From Naumovozyma dairenensis CBS 421 (lineage: Eukaryota; Ascomycota; Saccharomycetes; Saccharomycetales; Saccharomycetaceae): a stretch of 64,000 nt of DNA. Positions 42,601 through 52,806 of the stretch are shown one piece after another. Each line of letters starts with the position of its first letter. Positions within the stretch are counted from its first letter, which is position 1. The notes under the pieces were generated by a model. That model did no database searches. It was given only the letters and a program-made list of their open reading frames with translations, and was not told the DNA's origin. The DNA lies in NCBI RefSeq assembly GCF_000227115.2, contig NC_016489.1, forward strand, positions 124,001 to 188,000. The letters run 5' to 3'. Both the position numbers and the translations under genes were made by a program.

Positions 42601-42911
42601 ACATTCCCATAACCGTAGGTATACTAATCTTCATTAGAGGTTCATGATTGTCTCCTATCGTATGTTTTTCCGTTATGATATTAGCTATTTTCAGATACAT
42701 GGTCTGGTATTTGGTATTAATTAATTTTTTCCAGTTCCTTTTTTACCTTTTCTTGACTGCTTTTTTTTATGTTGTGGTGTTAGAATTATGCAAATATATT
42801 ATTAAAGTAATGACTGCTATGTTAATTTTTGTTATTTTTGTAATTATTATTATTATGAATGACAAACTTAAGCAAATTGGATTTTTTTATTCGATTTTTT
42901 CTTTTTAGCGA

Positions 42912-44987
42912 TTATGAGTAGACTTTATCGACTTCACTTTGAACAGATTGTAAAATATCCTTTCTTTTCAATTTCTGAGCAGATGTTACAAATCCATTCT
43001 CCGGAGTCCACTCATCAGAAAATATAACAACACCTTGAAGTAATTCAATACCGTTTAAACCTTGTGATTTCCCTGTTTTCAACATATCTTGACAAAGTAC
43101 ATTTTGTAATTTATTGTTATGGATATACAATTCAATATTATCACCTTTCTTCATAACACCATTCTTAACTGCCAAATCTGCTAATGGACCTAAGTTTGGA
43201 ACCACAATCCCCACAGGTTTAACTTTATTTTCATCAGCATAAACACAAATATTTTGAACGTATTGATTTGACCTATAAACGGCTTCTAATTTTTCTAATG
43301 CAATGTATTCACCATTTTGAGTCTTGACTAAATTCTTCTTTCTATCAATGATCCTAACTTGACCCTTAGAGGTCCATTCTGCAATATCACCTGTTTTAAA
43401 CCAACCATCTTTAGTCAATGCCTTTTCTGTTTCTTCAGGGTTCTTATAATATTCTGGCATGACGGATGGACCCTTTAACCATAATTCACCTTGATTATTT
43501 TTAGCATAATAACCCAATTCCTCCACGTCAACCAATTTAGCAGTGACTGCACCTGCCAAATCACCAGCAATCCCGTATCCGAAATGATCAGGTTGAACCA
43601 CACAGGCACATGCTACAGTTTCAGTCAACCCGTATCCGACTAACATTGGACATAAAAGGTTGGTTAAAAATTCTTGTGCGTCTCTACTAATGGGTGACCC
43701 ACCATTTAATATGAGTCTTAAATGACCACCAGTGGCTTGTTTCACTTTTTTAAAGATTATATTAGCTAAGAAGTTCCCCCCTGGGTATCCATGTGCCTTT
43801 GCATGATAAGCCATCCAGAATATCTTTTGTGTGACAGTTGGTAATTTTTGAACTTGAGCTAAGATACCCTTTCTAACAGTTTCCCATACCGCTGCAACAC
43901 CTACCATAATAGTTGGTTTAAATTCTATTAGATCACCATGACAATTCCTTACTGAATTATTAGTTAAAGTCTTGACGTTAGCGTAACCTAATATACCACC
44001 CCAATAGAAAGTTTCCAATTCGAAAACTAGTTCAAAGATATGAGCCAATGGTAAGAATGCAATAACACGATCATGCATACCTATTTTGTTATAAACAGTA
44101 TAACCGACACCAGCAATACCTGCGATGACGTTTGAATGTTTTAATACTACACCTTTGGGATCTCCAGTAGAACCTGAAGTATACATTATACAAGATAAAT
44201 CTTCTGGTTTTGGGAAATTTGGATTAATTTCATCTTTTGAATCTTTACCCATTTGTAAAATTTCTTCATAGGAGAAAATCTTAATATCTGGTCTAATTGA
44301 TTTAATCTTCATGATTGCATCATTAGCATCTTTATATAATTTCCCCTTTTGAATTTTATCATGAGGATTCAATGGATCTCTATGAATGATGAATTTAATC
44401 TCCGTAGCTTTTTGAATTGGATTAATCAATTTACATAACAATGAATTTTCAGTAAAAATTAGCCTTAGATCCGTTTGAATCATGGAATGAATCAATCCTG
44501 ATTCACCCAAAGTATCATAAGCAGTGACCACAGGGATATTTTGAGATTGAGCACCTAAAAACATCTTCATCCATTTATGAGAAGTGGAAGCAAAAAGATG
44601 TAACTTATCTGTCGTGTTAGGTTTCAATCCCATCTTAACTAGACCTCTCCCTAAATCATGCATAATAGAGGTCAATTCTTTGTAAGTATTGTATTGGTAA
44701 GGTGTTAGTTCATAGTATAGCCAATTCTTATCCACTTGAACATCTTTCCCATCAATACGCTTTGTTACTTTTTTGGTTTCTTCATGGATATCTACTATAT
44801 CTCTCCATGCCATTGCCTTACGATTGCCACCCTTTTGGAAACATTCTAGGGCGAATTCGTACACAGTGGAACATGTCATATCTACGGGTCTCTGTAATGG
44901 AGCCTTTGCTACTAATTTATTTCTTCTGGGGGCAGTTTCATGTTTGTTAAGTGGTTTACCCACTTCTACTGAGTATTGGTTTGGCAT
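42912..44987 (-). CDS. FAA4: long-chain fatty-acyl-CoA synthetase (Faa1/Faa4 type)
   Basis: The 691-residue protein carries the AMP-binding signature CIMYTSGSTGDPKGVVLKH (about residues 267-285) and the FACS signature GWFKTGDIAEWTSKGQVRII followed by DRKKNLVKTQNGEYIALEK (about 550-590). N-terminal ETAPRRN and C-terminal VTSAQKLKRKDIL are shared with Faa1 and Faa4. These enzymes activate imported and internal fatty acids at lipid droplets, ER and plasma membrane. By position (between RKR1 and COA6) it is the FAA4 orthologue, but many residues, for example KWMKMFLGAQSQ and GGSPISRDAQEF, look more like Faa1, so one copy may serve both roles here. The name is by position only. Confidence 0.95.
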   Translation of the reverse strand: MPNQYSVEVGKPLNKHETAPRRNKLVAKAPLQRPVDMTCSTVYEFALECFQKGGNRKAMAWRDIVDIHEETKKVTKRIDGKDVQVDKNWLYYELTPYQYNTYKELTSIMHDLGRGLVKMGLKPNTTDKLHLFASTSHKWMKMFLGAQSQNIPVVTAYDTLGESGLIHSMIQTDLRLIFTENSLLCKLINPIQKATEIKFIIHRDPLNPHDKIQKGKLYKDANDAIMKIKSIRPDIKIFSYEEILQMGKDSKDEINPNFPKPEDLSCIMYTSGSTGDPKGVVLKHSNVIAGIAGVGYTVYNKIGMHDRVIAFLPLAHIFELVFELETFYWGGILGYANVKTLTNNSVRNCHGDLIEFKPTIMVGVAAVWETVRKGILAQVQKLPTVTQKIFWMAYHAKAHGYPGGNFLANIIFKKVKQATGGHLRLILNGGSPISRDAQEFLTNLLCPMLVGYGLTETVACACVVQPDHFGYGIAGDLAGAVTAKLVDVEELGYYAKNNQGELWLKGPSVMPEYYKNPEETEKALTKDGWFKTGDIAEWTSKGQVRIIDRKKNLVKTQNGEYIALEKLEAVYRSNQYVQNICVYADENKVKPVGIVVPNLGPLADLAVKNGVMKKGDNIELYIHNNKLQNVLCQDMLKTGKSQGLNGIELLQGVVIFSDEWTPENGFVTSAQKLKRKDILQSVQSEVDKVYS

Positions 44988-46004
44988 AATATGTGTGTGC
45001 GTGTGTGTTTGAAGTGATCTACTGTTGCTTCTTTTTTTTTTGACGTCAAATGTAAAAAGAAGAAGAAGAGGAAAGAAGAAGAAGAAAGAGGAGTAGTGCT
45101 TCTTTGTTATTTATACAACTAGGATGGCTAGCTATGTATGGTATGCAACCAAAAATCTTGATGTGGTATGGGTTATAGAAGGTTTTATGTATTCTAAAAT
45201 GGTAACTGGCTGATATATAAACTACCGGTATATCTGTATATCTGTATGTATGTATATATGCAAAATAAGAATGGGATGATTCCTTTTGCCTTCCCTTCCC
45301 TTAACGTCGCCTTGTTGTGGGTTTTGGTTGCAGAAATTGGTGGCGTCTATGTAGGGCACGCAGGTTTACATGCGGAGATCGGCTGAGATAAGCGAGGGAA
45401 GGACCCTTTTCCTACGCTAAATAGGGGTCCGGTTTGATCTTGTTGGATTATCACAAGGGTAATTTTGCCTGCTCTCTTAGGGTGCTATGAGCAGCTACTT
45501 GGAATGTTTTGTTTCCCATACAGAGAAGATCTGTTGTGTGCAGGGTTCTGTTGAGAAGGGCCATTGATAACTCGGCATTAAGTTAGGGCATGACGACATT
45601 ACAAGGGAAAAAAATACAAAAATGATAGAAACAAAAACAAAAAATTGTTGTGTTGATTAACGCCGTTCCGCCGCCCCTTCTCCGATACGTTAACTTAACC
45701 GCCGAGGGAATTTTTTTGTTGGATTTTAAGAATTTCCCAACAAAATAAATAAATACGGGAAAAATAACCGCCGAGGTGCACGGGCCATGCATAACATACC
45801 ATTTTACAGTATCCTTGTTAGAACTCACGGGTGCACGCAGGGTAGCCTCTTGGCAATTGAAGCAATCAGAAGAAAAACAAATTAGGCGTAACTTCCTTAA
45901 CAGCTTAAAGGTAGTCAGTCTAATTACTTGTGCATGGATGTATCCTTTAAATCTATTAGACAAAAAAGTATCGGAAACAACAATCTAAAAGCAACACACT
46001 TGCA
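44988..46004. other. divergent promoter region of FAA and COA6
   Basis: About 1 kb. Purine-rich GAAGAA runs near 45055-45095 and GTAT repeats near 45241-45260 lie on the FAA side. Two TAACCGCCGA motifs (listed separately) lie on the COA6 side. No gene is supported. Confidence 0.4.
45696..45774. promoter_or_regulatory. two URS1-like motifs
   Basis: TAACCGCCGA occurs at 45696-45705 and again at 45765-45774, in the same orientation, 69 bases apart, one base different from the URS1 core TAGCCGCCGA. They lie 230-310 bases before COA6. Ume6 binding is plausible but the shared substitution weakens the case. Confidence 0.35.
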
Positions 46005-46322
46005 ATGACCTGGAATATAATAGGTAAAAAAGAGAAGAAAGAACCACCAAATACAAGGAATGCAAGAAGACTTTGTTGGGACTCGAGGGATGAATATTTT
46101 AAGTGTTTGGATTCAATCAACGTAATAAATCCATTAGATCCAAAGAACTCTAAAAAGATACAGACAAGTTGCAAAGAACAAAGTAATCAGTTCGATCAGA
46201 ACTGTGCCACTAGTTGGATCAAGTATTTCAAAGAGAAAAGATTTGTAGATTATAAGAGAGAGAGAATGTTGAAAGAAGTGGAAGAACAACAAGAATTACG
46301 AGATTCAGAACGAAAGTCCTAA
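46005..46322 (+). CDS. COA6: Coa6, cytochrome c oxidase assembly factor
   Basis: A 105-residue protein (S. cerevisiae 104) with the conserved PPNTRNARRLCWDSRDEYF region and the twin-cysteine pattern C24-x9-C34 and C56-x10-C67, followed by CATSWIKYFKEKR. Coa6 is a soluble intermembrane-space protein with a coiled-coil-helix fold that helps copper delivery to the CuA site of Cox2, the product whose translation depends on Pet111 (also in this window). The gene is intact and matches YMR244C-A in position and strand. It lacks a classical targeting peptide, as expected for import through the Mia40 disulfide relay. Confidence 0.96.
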   Translation: MTWNIIGKKEKKEPPNTRNARRLCWDSRDEYFKCLDSINVINPLDPKNSKKIQTSCKEQSNQFDQNCATSWIKYFKEKRFVDYKRERMLKEVEEQQELRDSERKS

Positions 46323-47789
46323 CTTTTGTCGTTACTTCCCCATGCATCAATACCTAAATAAATAAATAGATAAATGAATAAATATCTTGTCAATATGATA
46401 TCATAACTTACATATATGTAGATTTGACTTATGACTATATAAAGTAACGTAATATACTCTTTTATATATATCTAAATATATATAACCACTTCATTATCTA
46501 TGCTCTGTCCTTCCTGTTTTCATATATGTTCTTCCCCTTGGAGAACAAGGCTTTTACTGCATTTCACGACCCGGTGGCGCTCTCCCCTGATTCTTTATTT
46601 CCGGTTCGTCCTCCGATCGTCCGGGCACTCGGAGTTGAAACTAAAATTACATAATAATAAGAAAAATAGTTCATCATCGCCGAAGACCGAGTTCTTAGGA
46701 TTAACCTTAGCCTTACCTAATATAGATGATGTACAGTTCAGTGTTATGTGGCTGAATAAAACATCACCAACTTAGGCGCCAAGCGCCAAGCAGTACATGG
46801 AAAGGTACAATGTTCCGGGCCTCTTGCTCTTTTTCTCCCCTAGCAACGTTCAAACCTTCAACCAATAACGATATCGGTAAACTTCACAACTACGCACTAC
46901 ATTTGCTTACTTACATATTGGTGGGTAAACTCCGTAGACTACCGAAAACGTATAGAATTAATGCACTTCTCATAGCATGTTGTGAATAAAAACCTACTTG
47001 CCCCTTGCAACTTCGGAACATTTTCCATCGCTTTACTACATATTACGTAAACATAACTAGCTACATCGGCTATACTGCTCAACTCGAGTTTAACTCGAGT
47101 CTAGTCGAGCTGTGTTGTCTCAGAATAATTTCACAAGAAAGAATCACGTACGTAACATAGAGAAGATCCTCATTCATTCACATCCTTTTAGTAACAACAA
47201 CCATTTACACTTGATTCCTTTTTAGGATATCGTCAACAACTTGGTTCCTATGTCACGTTAACCTTTGCAAAAACAACAACGTTAAAGAACCTTTCCTCCA
47301 CCAATCTTTCTTTTCTTCTATTCTTAACATAACAGTCTTCAACGTTACAACTTAAGTAATAAGGAACCAAGTATTTATAATAGCCTCCCTAGACAGAGAC
47401 TTGCCTTCAACCTATGATATTTAGTTATCTTTTTTACCAAAAAAGTATAAGCATTTGCCCCTTGTTTTGGTATTTTCCCTTCAAGCAATAAACCTATATT
47501 CAATCTTATTCGATACATCGACGAATAAAGTAATGAATAACACTAGAAAACTACAAAATTGTTTCTTCCGATATATTCTTTTTTTTATTGTTTTATCCCC
47601 CAAAAAATATCTATTTCCAGGAAAGAATTATATATAAGTAACCTGAAACTGATTTATTTTAGTTTGGGTTTTATATTTTCCCCTTCTTAGTTATTTTCTG
47701 TTTTTACTTTTCCCTTATATATAGTATCAAAAAGTTACATAACTGTGACATTTTATTAATAATAAACAAAAAAAGATTCCAAAAAAAAT
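46323..47789 (+). promoter_or_regulatory. long HSP30 upstream region rich in stress elements
   Basis: The 1.47 kb between COA6 and HSP30 contains six CCCCT stress-response cores, at 46534, 46585, 46837, 47001, 47458 and 47680. A CTCGAGTTTAACTCGAG inverted repeat lies at 47083-47099, followed by TCGAG at 47105, and a TATA-rich stretch (TTATATATAG) near 47714-47723. No gene is supported in the short frames here. Confidence 0.5.
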
Positions 47790-48788
47790 ATGACAATTTC
47801 TTTACAAGATATAGTTAATCGTTCTGGTAACGAAGCATTAAGATCCAACCCTCCTAATGGACTTGATTTCCACATTACAAAACGTGGTTCAGATTGGTTA
47901 TGGGCTGCCTTTGCAGTCTTTGGCTGTTTTCTCGTTATCTATTTATTATCCTACATCTACATAGAAACCAAGAAACAAGCAAACAACTTAATCAGATATT
48001 CTATTGCATCAGTCTTATTACTTTCATTATTCGAATTCTTCCATTTCTTTACATACGCTTCAAACTTAGGCTGGGCTGGCGTTCAAGCTGAATTCGATCA
48101 CTTACACGTCGACACCCCAATCACAGAATTGACTCCAGGCGTTAGACAAGTTTTCTACGAAAAATATGTCGCTTGGGCTTTAGTTTGGCCATGTTGGATC
48201 TTCTTCGTAGAATTGGCAAACAGTTCCATCTCCACTGCTAACCCAATCGGTACCGACGGTACTAACGTCTTATCTGCCATGGATTTAATTCATTCCATGT
48301 TATCTCAAATTGTCGGTACCGTGTTTTGGGTCGTCGCTTTATTGATCGGTACTGTCATTCATTCTACTTATAAATTCGGGTATTGGGTTTTCGGTGCCGT
48401 CGCTATGCTAATAGTTCAATTCATTCAATTTAAACGTATCTATTTCACTTTGAAAATCAGAGGATTCACTGGTTGTATCCAATTGTTTAGTTTCATTATC
48501 GTTTGGTTGTATTTCATTTGTTGGGGTCTTTCTGAAGGTGGTAATAGAATTCAACCGGATAGTGAAGCTGTCTTCTATGGGGTCTTGGATGTTTGTATCT
48601 TCGGATTCTTACCTGCTTATTTAATGATTATCGTTTATCGTTACGGTAAGATACCTGAAGTTGCTTTTGGTTCGAATGATCGTATTCAACATGATGAAGA
48701 AATTCAAGATCATGAAGAGAAAACTTCTGGTATTGATTCTGCTAGAGCTTCTGGTGAAACTGAAATTCCAAATGTTGAACAAGCTTGA
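47790..48788 (+). CDS. HSP30: Hsp30/Mrh1/Yro2-type seven-helix membrane protein, closest to Hsp30
   Basis: The 332-residue protein has exactly the length of S. cerevisiae Hsp30 and shares its diagnostic blocks: NPPNGLDFHITKRGSDWLWA at the N-terminus, FFTYASNLGWAGVQAEF, the membrane segments through IVWLYFICWGLSEGGNRIQP, and a C-terminal SARASGETEIP. The fold is an opsin-like seven-helix bundle. The Hsp30 equivalent of the retinal lysine region is the EAVFYGVLDVCIFGF segment, and I see no Lys there, as in other Hsp30-like proteins. Hsp30 is a plasma-membrane protein that restrains the Pma1 proton pump under heat, ethanol and weak-acid stress. S. cerevisiae carries it at YCR021C; its place here between COA6 and the SUN gene is different. 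Confidence 0.92.
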   Translation: MTISLQDIVNRSGNEALRSNPPNGLDFHITKRGSDWLWAAFAVFGCFLVIYLLSYIYIETKKQANNLIRYSIASVLLLSLFEFFHFFTYASNLGWAGVQAEFDHLHVDTPITELTPGVRQVFYEKYVAWALVWPCWIFFVELANSSISTANPIGTDGTNVLSAMDLIHSMLSQIVGTVFWVVALLIGTVIHSTYKFGYWVFGAVAMLIVQFIQFKRIYFTLKIRGFTGCIQLFSFIIVWLYFICWGLSEGGNRIQPDSEAVFYGVLDVCIFGFLPAYLMIIVYRYGKIPEVAFGSNDRIQHDEEIQDHEEKTSGIDSARASGETEIPNVEQA

Positions 48789-49528
48789 AATTATTTGCTT
48801 TTTTTCTTTTTCCCATCACTTCTCTTTCTTAATAAGTTAATATCCCCTACCAAATTCCTCAAGAGTTTTCTTTCCACTTCAAACATTCCTCAAGAGTTTT
48901 TGAGGTTTTGATACCAAGTTTTTTTGTTTCATCTATTTATTAACGATCCCAATAATATTCTGTTTCTCAAACTTAATGGAACTTTTTTTTCCCTTTATCT
49001 TTACCTTTACCTTTGCCTATGATTAATTCTTTTTTATCTTTAAATTACCAAATCTATACCTAGTAAATATTCTTTAATTTAAATTACTCCTTTTTTTTTA
49101 TTCAAATCAAATGATTTACTTTTTATGTTCTTTTTGCATACTTGATTCACAATTCATATGGCGTTTAAATCAGTCCTTCAATAGATTTTGTCTGACACCC
49201 TAAGAAGTATGGCGCTATATAACGTCAACCCACTTTAGCGCGAAAACTGGACTAAACAATATCATTGAATCATTAAAGGCAAATTCAATACATACTATTT
49301 AGAGTAAAAATAAAACAGAAAGCAAAATTACAAAACAAATTAGTTTTCAGTATCTATACTTTTAAAAACTTGGAAATATCAAAATAGACAAAAAGAAATT
49401 CATTGTAAATAAAGCGTGAAATGATTGTCCTTTTAAACATTTACATATATAATTATAAAAAGTAGTGTTACATGATCTTACGACAAAGTTAAACTATTAA
49501 AAAGATAGAACTAAACTTCTGAATGTTC
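48789..49528. other. convergent 3' region of HSP30 and the SUN-family gene
   Basis: AT-rich; a direct repeat (CCTCAAGAG, about 48857 and 48889) is present just after HSP30. No gene seen. Confidence 0.4.
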
Positions 49529-50617
49529 TTAAATAGTAACTGTTATTGTTTTGATCGTCGTTACTGTTGAATGAGCAGGAGAGAGAGTAGTTGTCTGATT
49601 ACTTATATTACTAAATGAGGATATTATTCCAGTTTTGTTCGCATACGGAATATAATCTCTTTTTTCATTAGTGGATGAAGGAATGGAATTTTCATTATCT
49701 TCAAAAACTTCAATTTTGGCAATAGCACCATTCTTAGCAGTAATGACACAGAAATTCCCACCACCAGCACCTGTAGCCGCACCTGGACTACTTACTCCAT
49801 TGACACCATCGATACTAGGAGTAATAGAACATTCTAACCCTTCACATTGAGACTCATCGTCACATGTAATTCTAACACCAAAAGTTGGTAATTCATCCTT
49901 GAAAGGAGTAGCTTCCTCCAAATAAACTGGATTCCAACCAATCTTAACAAATGTATCACCATTCTTATCCATATTGGCACCAGCAACGTATGGGGCCCAA
50001 TTACCCCATGGATTTTCCTTCGTTCCCCACTTACAACCATCATCTACACTAACACCAGGTGGGTTAATATAAAAGTGAGAAGCGGTACCTGCCCAATATT
50101 CAGTCCCAGGAACAGCTAACGTTTCATTATCGCTGACTAAAGTAGGTATTAACATTTCTTCGTTACCTGGCAATACAGTTTGACAAAATGCAACATCGCC
50201 ACTACCTTGTACATTGTTGATTGCTACTACAGTACCTTTACCATCATAACAATAATCATTTTCTGGAATAGGCTTTTGTAAGACACCGTTAGAATCACAA
50301 TAAAGTCCACCGTTTTGAGATCCAGGATATGAATACGTTGTGACGCTTGGATCCCATTGTCCCATTAATTGACCTGGTTTACAGGAATAGGGACACCATG
50401 AACCATATGAACATAGTTGATCGTAATGCATGGCCCAACCCGCGTTGGTCCCATTGGTTTGGACAGCAACCATATTTTCGTATTCTGGGAAGGCACATGT
50501 CCCAGCATTGTTCGAACGACGGTGAATATGTGATGATGCTGTAGGTACAGCTTGTGTGGATTTTAGGAAAGTTAAAGATGAAATTAAAACGAGTGTATTT
50601 TCTTTTGTTAACAACAT
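49529..50617 (-). CDS. SUN-family cell-wall protein (YMR244W homologue)
   Basis: A 362-residue secreted protein. Residues 1-23 form a signal peptide (VLISSLTFLKSTQAVPTASS). Residues 40-290 show SUN-domain blocks known from Uth1, Sim1, Nca3 and Sun4: CAFPEYENMVAVQTNGTNAG, SYGSWCPYSCKPGQLMGQWD, GGLYCDSNG, and many conserved Cys and Trp residues. The C-terminus is Ser/Thr-rich and hydrophobic at the very end. SUN proteins are linked to septation and wall glucan remodelling, with some evidence of glucanase activity; this branch is uncharacterised. It corresponds to YMR244W (355 residues) by position next to ZRC1 and COA6. The last residues could be part of a wall-attachment region. Confidence 0.9.
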   Translation of the reverse strand: MLLTKENTLVLISSLTFLKSTQAVPTASSHIHRRSNNAGTCAFPEYENMVAVQTNGTNAGWAMHYDQLCSYGSWCPYSCKPGQLMGQWDPSVTTYSYPGSQNGGLYCDSNGVLQKPIPENDYCYDGKGTVVAINNVQGSGDVAFCQTVLPGNEEMLIPTLVSDNETLAVPGTEYWAGTASHFYINPPGVSVDDGCKWGTKENPWGNWAPYVAGANMDKNGDTFVKIGWNPVYLEEATPFKDELPTFGVRITCDDESQCEGLECSITPSIDGVNGVSSPGAATGAGGGNFCVITAKNGAIAKIEVFEDNENSIPSSTNEKRDYIPYANKTGIISSFSNISNQTTTLSPAHSTVTTIKTITVTI

Positions 50618-50846
50618 ATTGAAAAAAGGAATGGAAAAGTTTATTTGGTTTGATTTTTATTTTTTTGAAAATGAGCGACTGAAGTGAGTATTATTTATTC
50701 TTAGTTCTGATAAACAAACGTGATATGAAATAACAGGTATCGTTTTTTGACAGTAAATGGAAATGGAATTTTTTTTAATGTTAGAAAATACTTGTTTGTT
50801 TTAAATATTCTTTTCCGAAAAGGAATATTAAAAGATAAATGAATAC

Positions 50847-51217
50847 CTCGACCTCGACCTCGAGAGAAAAAACTTGCCAAGAACTGTATGCTACTGCGTG
50901 CTCTTCTTCGAGAACTTTGTGCGTAAGCAGTCCAAAGAGCTCGACATGTTCAAAAAAAGAAATTCACATCATATGGATTCCCACGGTATATTGTAAGACG
51001 AGGTGCCTTTACTCGAGGTCTGGCCAGCATTCTCCGACTGAACCTCCCCAAAAAGAAACAAAAAAAGAAAAATAATGTTTTTCTCGAAGTGGCTCATCGT
51101 TGTACAGAGCTCGATGTAGAAGAACATATCCATTCACCGTCTTGATGGCTCCGAAAAAAGTGCGGGGATATAGAATAGTATTCTCACTGATTGCTATGAT
51201 TCGAGATTATTTTCGAG
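50847..51217. promoter_or_regulatory. cluster of ten CTCGA motifs (Xbp1-like) upstream of the SUN-family gene
   Basis: CTCGA or its complement occurs at 50847, 50853, 50859, 50908, 50940, 51012, 51083, 51110, 51201 and 51213; the first three are in direct tandem at six-base spacing, and those at 50859 and 51012 are CTCGAG. The stress-induced repressor Xbp1 of S. cerevisiae recognises CTCGA(G/A). The cluster lies 230-600 bases upstream of the SUN gene. Confidence 0.45.
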
Positions 51218-52806
51218 AATGGAATGCATGGGTTTGAACGTTTCGATAGAGGTTAGTGCTCTAGTGCGAATGATGTCTATTCATTGTGTTGTTTGGGTTC
51301 TTCATCCTCGATGTTCATCCATCCCTCAAACTCAGGCGTTTATACGTACATTCGCATATTACGTAGTATATGTCAGCTGTTTTATAGCATAGTAAAAAAG
51401 TGATAAGCAGCAGTAAGTTTGTAATCAGATCAATAGCCCCTTCGCAATATAACATCACAAATTATGTAAGGGTTCAATAATTCATAAAATAAAGTGTGGC
51501 TTCTTGTTTGTTTTACCATGTATCCCTTAACATAGTCAATACCTGATGATTTGTAGTGACCACGAAAGTTCTATCTGCTCATCTTAATATTCTTCCTCAT
51601 GATTAGATGTACATTTGAAGAAAAGCTTACATTTCTTCTTTGGACTTAATATACCCCAAAAAGGATTCGAGGAATACACATTTAGGTCTATATTTTTAAG
51701 GCCCACTGGTAGTATCGATGAAACAATATTTGAGATATTCTTTTGAGTATGCGTAACTCTTTTTTTCCCTGTAGCTTTATTTATTTCATATCAGTAAGCA
51801 ATTCCGGATGTATTATGAAGCATATGATTGGTATTGTGTCCTTGTTTCTTATTCGTACAGACCGAAGTCTAATTTACAAAAATTAACACTCAGGGTATTA
51901 AATTTTACTAAAAGCTTGAAAAGTAATGTAGGGTTCCCATTTGTTTCTATCTTGTTTCGACTCACTTCTTGTTCTTGCTTTTTCAATTTCTCAGCTGAGA
52001 GAACTGGCATTGAACAAACAAACAATGGCGGCGAGGCGCGTAGTTTGCGATAAGTCACCACCACCAATATAATAGGTAATTACACTTCCCGTATTGATGG
52101 CGATGATTCCTTAGCATAAAATAACATCAAAGATCCGCAAACAACATTTCTAAAACAACCAGGGACAAAACGCAATATATTTAGTCACAAAAGTATCTCG
52201 TTATTCTCCAAATTACAAAACGGAGATTGATACATAATATAAAGTATACAATGAGCTAAATATGAATGACAGCATCATCTTCACGTCTTTTGCAAAGTTG
52301 GTCAAATTGAGTGTATAACAATACCTTGAAACTACTTCAGGCGACTAAGAAGAACAAGGATTCTCTCCCTTATATGGATAGTACTTTTATCACTCGACCA
52401 GCCAAATCAGTTGCTCGTTGGTCTTTGCCCACCCTTACTAACTACATAATGTAACGGCATATTATACTACGTACGTACGCAGACGTTCTCAGATCCAGGG
52501 CCCTTAATCGTACGCGCTTCCTTAAACAATAAAATACCCCCCCTTAAACATATAATATTCATTTTACAGACTATTAGAATGAGTAAACGTACTACGTGCT
52601 TAAACTACGTATTATATAAAACGAAAAATTTCTATGAACTACACCTGAGTTTGCGTTACTATAGGTTACCATCCTACAATTGAAAAAGTATATACTTTTA
52701 CAGTTGTATCATTTATCAGATATCTATCAGAGTGCAGAAGAGTACAACTAAAAGAAGAAAAATACAAAAAGTAGATCAAATTGGAAAAAAAAAAGAACCC
52801 CTAATT
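51218..52806. other. remaining SUN/ZRC1 divergent region, no supported gene
   Basis: About 1.6 kb with only short unrecognised frames on both strands (for example 51808-52067). It holds the ZRC1 promoter. I found no clear zinc-responsive element. Confidence 0.4.

Noticed and set aside
42648..42908. 86-residue hydrophobic frame before the FAA 3' end
   Set aside because: Composition follows from T-rich DNA; it lies in the 3' flank of FAA and of the candidate noncoding RNA.
50796..50835. CCGAA within AT-rich sequence resembling a centromere CDEIII element
   Set aside because: Spacing between the TGTTT and CCGAA parts is wrong, no CDEI/CDEII partner is present, and synteny places this region far from the chromosome XIII centromere.
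52323..52333. ACCTTGAAACT upstream of ZRC1 as a zinc-responsive element
   Set aside because: Only 9 of 11 positions match ACCTTNAAGGT, and the two mismatches break the palindrome.
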